In this document: positions 1 through 5,040 of the stretch, in pieces
Layout of the letters: each line of letters starts with the position of its first letter
Numbering within the stretch: position 1 is the stretch's first letter
NCBI GenBank assembly: GCA_016764115.1
Contig: JAESSM010000175.1
Coordinates: forward strand, 1 to 5,040
Direction: 5' to 3'
DNA: 5,040 bases
Source of the DNA: Bacteroidia bacterium
GTDB lineage: Bacteria; Bacteroidota; Bacteroidia; JAESSM01; NORP286
Position numbers and translations under genes: made by a program
Notes under the pieces: generated by a model
The model's input: the letters and a program-made list of their open reading frames with translations, nothing else
What the model was told of the DNA's origin: nothing
Database searches by the model: none

Positions 1-975
1 GGCACTTAAAACGCCATATTTTCCAAGAGAATCATACATGGCACACCATATAGGAGCATCAGAAGGTTGTCCATAATTAGTTCCCCATGACGAGTTGGTA
101 GCAACCACAAAAGCTCCTTTTTTACCAGCGGTTTCATTGTACATTTTTCTCATTTCCATGATGTATGAGTATGAAGCAACAGCATTGGCTTCATTACCAC
201 TACCGGGAATGATCATCAATTTTACATTCCAACTAATCCCTGCAACGCCAATTGAATTATTTCCTTTGGCACCTACTATCCCGGCAACGGGGGTTCCATG
301 ATCTCCACCTTCGCCCCAAAAAGTATCGTTTTCTATATCATCATCATTGTTATATACATTCCAACCACGGTAGTCGTCTATGTAGCCGTTTTCATCATCA
401 TCAATGCTATTATTAGGAATTTCGTTTCTATTAACCCAAAGGTTGTCTATCATATCAGGATGATCATAATCAACTCCGTCATCTACAATAGCTACAACAA
501 TAGTATCACCGGCAGCAGTTACACCACCTGTTGTAATACTCCACGCTGAATCTACGTCAATATCAGCGTCATCTATCCCTCCTCCTGAGCCTCGGTTTAC
601 ATATTGCCATTGTAGTGAAAAAAGAGAATCATTAGGCTCTCTGCTGGTTGATCTGTATTCAGTTTTGTGATTGAATTGTGCGGTTTGTACCTGATTATTT
701 GCATCCAGTTTACCCAGCAGTTTATCTCCGTCAAGGTTCTTAAAGTCATACTCCAAAAGCCAAATATTCATAGATTTGGAAACACATCTCTTAAGCTTTA
801 GTTGAGGTGATTTTGCTGTTTTATTAAAATCAGTGACTAAACTCTCAGCTGTAGTCTTTTTCTTTATATGGACAAGAATTTCACCTTTAATTACATCAGG
901 TGTTTGTGAATTGGAGATATTTGTCGAAAGACCAAATACAATCACTAATAAATAAATACGATACTTTAAGTTCAT
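1..975 (-). CDS. S8 family (subtilisin-like) secreted serine protease, N-terminal 325 residues, cut by the left window edge
   Basis: This is the N-terminal part of a secreted subtilase, an endopeptidase with an Asp/His/Ser triad. The first 23 or so residues form a Sec signal peptide (hydrophobic core YLLVIVFGL, cleavage near Asn-Ser-Gln). Residues about 29-108 look like an inhibitory, chaperone-type propeptide (GEILVHIK at the start, AQFNHK near the end). The catalytic domain begins near residue 115. The catalytic Asp is D165 in VAIVDDGVDYDHPDM and the catalytic His is H226 in GDHGTPVAGIVGA. An acidic IDDDENGYIDD segment (191-201), followed by GW, is typical of this subtilase group and may bind calcium. 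The last visible residues, KYGVLSA, should immediately precede the oxyanion Asn; that Asn and the catalytic Ser lie outside the window. The frame is open from the ATG at 975 to base 1. The start overlaps the stop of the upstream lipoprotein gene (ATGA), implying translational coupling. Type IX secretion would be plausible, but the C-terminus that could show it is not visible. Confidence 0.93.
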   Translation of the reverse strand, partial: MNLKYRIYLLVIVFGLSTNISNSQTPDVIKGEILVHIKKKTTAESLVTDFNKTAKSPQLKLKRCVSKSMNIWLLEYDFKNLDGDKLLGKLDANNQVQTAQFNHKTEYRSTSREPNDSLFSLQWQYVNRGSGGGIDDADIDVDSAWSITTGGVTAAGDTIVVAIVDDGVDYDHPDMIDNLWVNRNEIPNNSIDDDENGYIDDYRGWNVYNNDDDIENDTFWGEGGDHGTPVAGIVGAKGNNSIGVAGISWNVKLMIIPGSGNEANAVASYSYIMEMRKMYNETAGKKGAFVVATNSSWGTNYGQPSDAPIWCAMYDSLGKYGVLSA

Positions 976-1337
976 CTTCTCATGGTTATTTTTTTGTTGA
1001 ATTCAGCTTCAACAACGAAGTCAACATTTTTGATCTTACTTAGCATTTCTGCTGGCTTTATTGATGAAGTATCGTAGTGAGTTAAATATATGTGTTGATT
1101 TCTACCGATCTCTTTTTTTATGGCTAATTTATATTTAGGAAATTCTTTTATCAGATCATTTATATCGCTGTCCGGTTTTAGTTTTACCAAAATTTCATTT
1201 TTGATGAAACTACTATCATCAGTTTGTTGTACGTGTGTAGTTTCTTTTTCTTCAGATTTCTTTTTCTTTAAACAGGCACATCCAATAAAAAGAAGTGAAG
1301 AAAGAGCAATTATCAAGTATGTTGCAATAAAATTCAT
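972..1337 (-). CDS. Small lipoprotein resembling a stand-alone subtilase propeptide (I9-like)
   Basis: This 121-residue protein has a lipoprotein signal peptide with lipobox Phe-Ile-Gly-Cys (lipidated Cys20). A charged linker follows (KKKK at 24-27, then Ser/Glu/Lys-rich to about residue 43). The C-terminal domain, residues 44-121, contains NEILVKLK, IYLTHYD and a final AEFNKK. It aligns by eye without effort to residues 31-108 of the protease encoded just downstream: EILV matches EILV, HYD matches EYD, AEFNKK matches AQFNHK. Only one gap of about four residues is needed. Propeptide-like domains of this type usually fold and inhibit subtilases, and free-standing versions are known as protease inhibitors, such as yeast Pbi2 and Pleurotus POIA1. 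I infer a membrane-anchored inhibitor, chaperone or tether for the neighbouring protease. The ATG at 1337 gives a complete lipoprotein signal. The gene ends in ATGAGAAGATGA, sharing four bases with the protease start. It is not a frameshifted piece of the protease, because the protease has its own signal peptide and propeptide. The residues after Cys20 do not match a clear surface-export signal, so which membrane face it sits on is open. Confidence 0.8.
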   Translation of the reverse strand: MNFIATYLIIALSSLLFIGCACLKKKKSEEKETTHVQQTDDSSFIKNEILVKLKPDSDINDLIKEFPKYKLAIKKEIGRNQHIYLTHYDTSSIKPAEMLSKIKNVDFVVEAEFNKKITMRR

Positions 1338-1420
1338 AGGTAATTATTTTCAAATTAGATAAAAACGCTAATAATTACAAGTACAAATTGATTGCGGTAT
1401 CGGTGAAATGGGCTTGTGTT

Positions 1421-1440
1421 GTCTTAAAGACAATTAAGAC
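1421..1440 (-). repeat. Small inverted repeat in the leader of the lipoprotein-protease unit
   Basis: GTCTTAA and TTAAGAC form a perfect 7-bp stem around a 6-nt loop. It lies between the EnvC-like gene's stop and the lipoprotein start. No T-run follows on either strand, so it does not look like a standard intrinsic terminator. If the candidate promoter next to it is real, the hairpin would sit near the 5' end of the transcript and could stabilise the mRNA or bind a regulator. It is AT-rich and short, so chance remains possible. Confidence 0.35.
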
Positions 1441-1451
1441 TGGATGACCAA

Positions 1452-1484
1452 CAAAGTTACAACTTTATTTAATATAGATCCAAA
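1452..1484 (-). promoter_or_regulatory. Candidate Bacteroidota-type promoter for the lipoprotein and protease genes
   Basis: On the minus strand a TTTG (1484-1481) is followed after 21 nt by TAACTTTG (1459-1452). This fits the known Bacteroidota pattern of a -33 TTTG or TTG and a -7 TAnnTTTG recognised by the primary sigma factor. The -33 part lies within the last codons of the EnvC-like gene. Transcription would begin near 1446 and leave a leader of roughly 110 nt before the lipoprotein ATG. A weaker alternative lies nearer the gene, with TTG at 1380-1378 and CTAATTTG at 1358-1351, but its -7 element is imperfect and its leader would be only a few bases long. Confidence 0.4.
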
Positions 1485-2685
1485 GAGCAGGATTTAGCTT
1501 TGTGGTATTCTTCCAGATTTCAAAGTGAACTTCGGCATTGCCATCCAGATTGTTTGTATGAACCAATCCAATATGTTCTTTGGTGCTTACTTTGTCACCA
1601 CGATTTACGTAAACTTTTTTAAGGTTGGAGTACACAGACAGATATTCTCCGTGTCGGATAATCACAGCTTTGTTAGCACCGGGGATAGAAACAACTCCAG
1701 TAACAGTACCATCAAAAATTGCTCTTACTTCACTGCCTTTATTGGTTTTGATATCAATTCCGTTATTATTGATCTCGATACCTTTCAAAACAGGATGTGA
1801 TTGCTTGCCAAAAACTCCGGTTATCAATCCTTTTTCAACGGGCCAAGGAAGCTTGCCTTTATTTGTTTCAAATTTATTGGATAATGCCTTTGCTTCGGGT
1901 GTAAGGTCTATTTCTTTTTTCTTTCGCCTTGATTCAATTTCTTTTCTGATAATGTCTTCTATTGCTTTGTTTAACCTTTGTGCTGCCCTCTGCTTCGCTT
2001 GAATTTCCTTTTTGAGTTCACTTTCTTTGGCTTTTAAATTACTGATAAGCTTGGTTTTGTTTGTTTTTTCAACTTTTAATGTTCTGTTCTCTAATTGTTT
2101 AGATTTCAATAACTCATTTTTTTCGTTCTTTTTAAATTCCAAATCACTGACTTTATTAGAAAGGGACTCTTTTGTGCGTATTATCAACTTCGCTTGTGTT
2201 TTTCTATGGTGACTAAATTGTTGCAGATACTTTAATCTATGATATGCTTGTTTAAAATCTTCTGCAGCAAAAAGAAACATTAATCTACTATAGGAGTCTT
2301 TATTCTTATAAGCATGATATATCATTTTAGCGTATTCATCTTTTAAACTTTGCAGGTCTCTTTCTAATGATTTGATCACTTCATTGATCTCAACAATTTG
2401 CTTATTAAGTACGACTATTTCTGAATTAATAACATGAATAAGTCGTTTTCTAGCTTGAATCTGCTTATTTAATACCTGTAATTGATTTAACGAAACCGAT
2501 TTGGTTTTCTTCGTCTCTTCCAAAAGCTTGTTACCCAGCTCTATATCCTTATGAAGTTGATTTTTTTCCTTTTCTTTTTGAATACGTTGCTTTTCTAGGT
2601 TTGTGATATTTTGTGCACTTGATATTTCAAATGTTAAGATAAATCCTAGTAGCATAGTAAATAATGCTCGTAGGATCATTATCAT
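1465..2685 (-). CDS. EnvC-like murein hydrolase activator: coiled coil plus degenerate LytM/M23 domain
   Basis: This 406-residue periplasmic protein probably activates an N-acetylmuramoyl-L-alanine amidase during septal cell-wall splitting, as EnvC does under FtsEX control in E. coli. Residues 1-25 form a signal peptide ending EISSAQ. Residues about 26-115 and 160-255 are Lys/Glu/Gln-rich coiled coil. They flank the hairpin segment YAKMIYHAYKNKDSYSRLMF (about 118-137), which is characteristic of Bacteroidota members. The LytM domain spans about 279-401 (LPWPVEKG to LNPALWIY). In it the HxxxD motif is N307-GI-D311, the YxHL histidine is N354, and HxH has become E385-V-H387, so three of five key positions are lost and direct peptidoglycan hydrolysis is unlikely. 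I chose the ATG at 2685 because it gives a compact signal peptide. A TTG at 2718 would add 11 residues and overlap the upstream stop by four bases, so the start is uncertain. No clear terminator follows the TAA at 1465-1467. Confidence 0.9.
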   Translation of the reverse strand: MIMILRALFTMLLGFILTFEISSAQNITNLEKQRIQKEKEKNQLHKDIELGNKLLEETKKTKSVSLNQLQVLNKQIQARKRLIHVINSEIVVLNKQIVEINEVIKSLERDLQSLKDEYAKMIYHAYKNKDSYSRLMFLFAAEDFKQAYHRLKYLQQFSHHRKTQAKLIIRTKESLSNKVSDLEFKKNEKNELLKSKQLENRTLKVEKTNKTKLISNLKAKESELKKEIQAKQRAAQRLNKAIEDIIRKEIESRRKKKEIDLTPEAKALSNKFETNKGKLPWPVEKGLITGVFGKQSHPVLKGIEINNNGIDIKTNKGSEVRAIFDGTVTGVVSIPGANKAVIIRHGEYLSVYSNLKKVYVNRGDKVSTKEHIGLVHTNNLDGNAEVHFEIWKNTTKLNPALWIYIK

Positions 2686-2714
2686 GTTAAATTTATACGT
2701 TACAATTGAAAATT

Positions 2715-3494
2715 TCAATTTCTTACTCTTTCGTATTTGGATGGCACCTTAAAAGGCATCTTTAATTGATTGTTTGCTGACACCTTTGAATAGTTTAATT
2801 CAAAGCCAGTAGACTGAGTTGTGTTTACTTGGTATTTTGAGTTGGTAGGGATCCTGCCGACAGCTTTAATTGCTTCAAAATTACTAAAGTTGATGTTCGC
2901 ATTGTAATTCAATAAAAAGTGTTTCATCAGCATGCGTGTAACTTTGAAATATTTATCCAAAAACAGCCTGTTTTCAAATTGCTCATTACTAGACATCAAT
3001 TGTATAGAATTTTCGTCATGTAACATCCTTATGTTTGAACCATCAAATAGAACAGGGTTACCTACTAACATGTTCTGTAGTATGGCAAGGCTCGCATCGA
3101 ATGGTAAAAATTTCTTCAGATAACTATAATCACTGAGATATAATTTTTGGTTAAGCCGATCCAAAACTTTAATTGAATCTTTTGTGATCAATACTCTCGC
3201 ACCTTCAATTCCCATTAATCGGAATGATGCCCAAATTACACTGTCTTTCTTAGATCTTAAATTAAAGGCGAATGTTGTTTTACCTTCACCTTTTACAAGA
3301 GAAAATTTCCCTTTTATAGAAAGCCATTCATAATCAAATAAATTTGCCTTTACAGAGTCATGAAGAGCTTGGGCGGTTATTTTTTTATAATTCTTTCCAA
3401 GAAACTTTTTTGTTTTACAACTTTGAGATAATGAACCAACAATTATTAGCAATAATGCTATTTTCCAAGTATTGGTTTTATTTACAGAATACAT
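2715..3494 (-). CDS. DUF4292 family lipoprotein
   Basis: This 259-residue protein has a lipoprotein signal peptide with hydrophobic core IALLLIIVG and lipobox-like Leu-Ser-Gln-Ser-Cys, lipidated at Cys26. The rest is mostly predicted beta strand. Features I associate with DUF4292 are WLSIKGKFSL (57-66), VIWASFRLMGIEGARVLIT (86-104), LQNMLVGNP (139-147) and the C-terminal FKVPSKYERV (248-257). The family is of unknown function. Its pattern of strands resembles LolA/LolB-type lipid- or lipoprotein-binding folds, so a role in carrying a hydrophobic ligand in the periplasm is possible but unproven. The gene lies 70 bp after the TPR gene, and its TGA (2717-2715) is 29 bp before the preferred ATG of the EnvC-like gene. 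The three are therefore likely co-transcribed. The ATG at 3494 is the only start that yields the full signal peptide. Confidence 0.85.
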   Translation of the reverse strand: MYSVNKTNTWKIALLLIIVGSLSQSCKTKKFLGKNYKKITAQALHDSVKANLFDYEWLSIKGKFSLVKGEGKTTFAFNLRSKKDSVIWASFRLMGIEGARVLITKDSIKVLDRLNQKLYLSDYSYLKKFLPFDASLAILQNMLVGNPVLFDGSNIRMLHDENSIQLMSSNEQFENRLFLDKYFKVTRMLMKHFLLNYNANINFSNFEAIKAVGRIPTNSKYQVNTTQSTGFELNYSKVSANNQLKMPFKVPSKYERVRN

Positions 3495-3564
3495 ATTGTA
3501 AAATCAGGAAGTAAAGATTCGCGAAATTAAGGAATAGAATTGAAATACATTAAAGAGAACTGAA

Positions 3565-5040
3565 CTACATTTTTTTATTGGCGATCTTTTTATCCAAATT
3601 TCCCGAGCCGGGACCAAGTTCTTTCGCTTTTATCCAATATTCAACAGCCTTTTCAGAATCACCAACACGGTACATTAAGTCGCCATAATGTTCAAGAATT
3701 ACAGCGCTTTTGTCTCCACCATTTTCCATTGCTTTTTCTAGCCAGTATTTTGATTCTTTGTAGTCATTTCTTTGATATAATATCCAACCGTAAGTATCCT
3801 GAAAAGCAGAATTGTCTGGCTCTATTTGATTTGACTTAAAAGACATTTTTTCAGCTTCTTCTAAGTTTTCTCCTCTGAGGCTCAAATAGTAACTAAAATT
3901 GTTCAAAACATAAGAGTTATTTGGGTCAAGCTTTAAAGATTTCCGATATGCATTATCCGAAGCTGTGTCAACGTTTACTTTATGATATGCATCTCCAAGA
4001 TTGGAGTAAAATTGACTCAAAAGGGATGAGTTATCAATCGTTAGGCCAATTCCCTTCTTAATAGTAATAATCGCATCATGATAATCTTTGAGTTGCATTT
4101 TAGCAACACTGCTGAAATAGTATAATACAGCATGGTTGGGGAAATACTCTATGGCTTTTTGAGTTTCCTCGATCAACACTTCATATTCTTCAAGTTCCGC
4201 ATCTATATATAATACTTGCTGCCAAATGGGGAATTTTTCAGAATCAAGTTCAATAGCCATTCGATACTGTTCGCGTGATTTTTTTAATTGATTATCGTTA
4301 AAAAGTAGATCACCGTATACCGCGTGACCTTTTGCCTCATCAGGGTGTACATTTATTAAAATTTCCGCGAGTTTAAAGGCATTTAATTTTAAGGAAGTGT
4401 CCTTATCTACTAAAAAATAGTAGGGTAGTAATATTTTAACTTTTCTGTCAACAGATAAGTTTGTGTTTTCAAATGCCCGCTTTAATTCATAAAAAGAGCT
4501 ATCATATCTGCCTATAGATTTATAATGTTCAGCAAGTGCAATTCTGGTGTGCGGATTGTTTGCATCTATTGCCAGCATTTTCTTGTAGATATTCATAGCT
4601 TCCTCCGTCTCGCCATTTGCTTGATACAATTCTGCTATCATTCCATAATATCGAATTTCATTAGGCTTTTTGGCGATAAGCTTTTCAATTTCTTCAACTG
4701 CTTTTGGTAGCTTGTTTAATCTCAACCAAATCCGTTGTTTTTGTAAAGAAATATCTTCAGTTACGCCAATTTTTTCTTCAACAAGATTGTAAACCTTAAT
4801 CGCATCGTTGTAATTATTGGAGCTTACCAACATGGCCGCCCAGTCTAAAAAATAGTCTATCTTATTGGGAAATCTATTTACAAACCCTTCATAAACCTTT
4901 GCCGCCTCTTTAAACTTGTATTGTTTCTCATAAATGTCAGCTTGAAGCAAGCCATACCATTTATTTTCAGGATCTAAAATGATCGCCTTTTTAACTAATG
5001 TCATGGCATCATCGTAGTTTTTTACTAATGAAAATAGTTT
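3565..5040 (-). CDS. Tetratricopeptide-repeat protein, C-terminal 491 residues, cut by the right window edge
   Basis: The frame is open to base 5040, with twelve codons before the first ATG at 5004. Those codons (KLFSLVKNYDDA) are themselves the first half of a TPR helix pair, so 5004 is an internal Met and the real start lies outside. The visible part is almost wholly helical TPR. About twelve repeats end at acidic/Pro turns, for example LDPEN (22-26), FPNK (57-60), KPNE (125-128), IDANNP (158-163), LDPNN (371-375) and EPDN (407-410). The C-terminal stretch NNFSYYLSLRG, DTYGWILYQRNDY, ILEHYGDLMYRVGD, AVEYWIKAKELG is well conserved in the Bacteroidota TPR proteins I recall next to DUF4292 genes. 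TPRs are protein-binding scaffolds and no catalytic domain is seen. The partner is unknown; the neighbours suggest envelope biogenesis. Whether a signal peptide or lipobox is present cannot be seen. The stop is TAG at 3567-3565. Confidence 0.9.
   Translation of the reverse strand, partial: KLFSLVKNYDDAMTLVKKAIILDPENKWYGLLQADIYEKQYKFKEAAKVYEGFVNRFPNKIDYFLDWAAMLVSSNNYNDAIKVYNLVEEKIGVTEDISLQKQRIWLRLNKLPKAVEEIEKLIAKKPNEIRYYGMIAELYQANGETEEAMNIYKKMLAIDANNPHTRIALAEHYKSIGRYDSSFYELKRAFENTNLSVDRKVKILLPYYFLVDKDTSLKLNAFKLAEILINVHPDEAKGHAVYGDLLFNDNQLKKSREQYRMAIELDSEKFPIWQQVLYIDAELEEYEVLIEETQKAIEYFPNHAVLYYFSSVAKMQLKDYHDAIITIKKGIGLTIDNSSLLSQFYSNLGDAYHKVNVDTASDNAYRKSLKLDPNNSYVLNNFSYYLSLRGENLEEAEKMSFKSNQIEPDNSAFQDTYGWILYQRNDYKESKYWLEKAMENGGDKSAVILEHYGDLMYRVGDSEKAVEYWIKAKELGPGSGNLDKKIANKKM

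Noticed and set aside
95..549. Two plus-strand open frames (68 and 83 codons) in the left part of the window.
   Set aside because: They lie antisense to the subtilase, whose catalytic motifs are clear on the minus strand. Their products are low-complexity and show no recognisable domain.
972..1337. The small lipoprotein as a frameshifted 5' fragment of the protease gene.
   Set aside because: The protease has its own start, signal peptide and complete propeptide, so the lipoprotein is a separate paralogous gene.
1120..2212. Plus-strand open frames opposite the lipoprotein and the EnvC-like gene.
   Set aside because: They are antisense shadows. The Phe/Ser-rich products arise from Lys/Glu-rich coiled-coil codons on the other strand.
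3518..3525. TTCGCGAA palindrome between the TPR and DUF4292 genes.
   Set aside because: It is only 8 bp with no loop or extended symmetry, so it is too short to support as an operator or terminator.
3522..3529. TAATTTCG upstream of the DUF4292 gene as a promoter -7 element.
   Set aside because: It misses the TAnnTTTG consensus by one base and no TTG is found 17-23 nt upstream. The gene is more likely read through from the TPR gene.
5002..5004. ATG at 5004 as the start of the TPR protein.
   Set aside because: The frame stays open to the window edge, and the twelve extra codons read as part of a TPR helix, so this Met is internal.

Overview
The window looks like chromosome from a Bacteroidota bacterium, probably flavobacteria-like. 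It is AT-rich. Its genes lack Shine-Dalgarno sites, it has a candidate promoter of the Bacteroidota type (TTTG, 21 nt, TAnnTTTG), and its leader peptides and lipoboxes are typical of that phylum. It also carries the TPR protein, DUF4292 lipoprotein and EnvC-like protein order that I recall from Flavobacteriia; this last point is from memory, not a search. All five genes lie on the minus strand, so transcription runs from the right edge to the left edge. No rRNA, tRNA, mobile element or CRISPR array was seen, and no gene-free stretch exceeds about 130 bp.

Right part (5040 to 1465), cell-envelope cluster. A long TPR-repeat protein, cut at its N-terminus by the window edge, is followed after 70 bp by a DUF4292 lipoprotein. 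Next comes an EnvC-like coiled-coil protein with a degenerate LytM (M23) domain. Most of the LytM metal and catalytic residues are replaced, so it is probably an activator of a cell-wall amidase rather than a hydrolase. The DUF4292 and EnvC-like genes are very close, or overlap by 4 nt if a TTG start is used. Together they suggest housekeeping work on the cell wall and outer membrane.

Left part (1464 to 1), a two-gene protease unit. A 127-bp intergenic region holds a candidate promoter, partly inside the end of the EnvC-like gene, and a small inverted repeat. It leads into a 121-residue lipoprotein whose stop overlaps the start of an S8 (subtilisin-family) secreted protease in an ATGA junction. 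The protease runs off the left edge; its catalytic Asp and His are visible, while its oxyanion Asn and catalytic Ser are not.

The most interesting observation is that the small lipoprotein resembles the protease's own N-terminal propeptide, with a collinear alignment over about 70 residues. The locus therefore seems to encode a membrane-anchored, stand-alone propeptide-like protein coupled to a protease that already has its own propeptide. It could be a dedicated inhibitor, folding chaperone or tether for the protease. The remaining genes look like ordinary members of their families.
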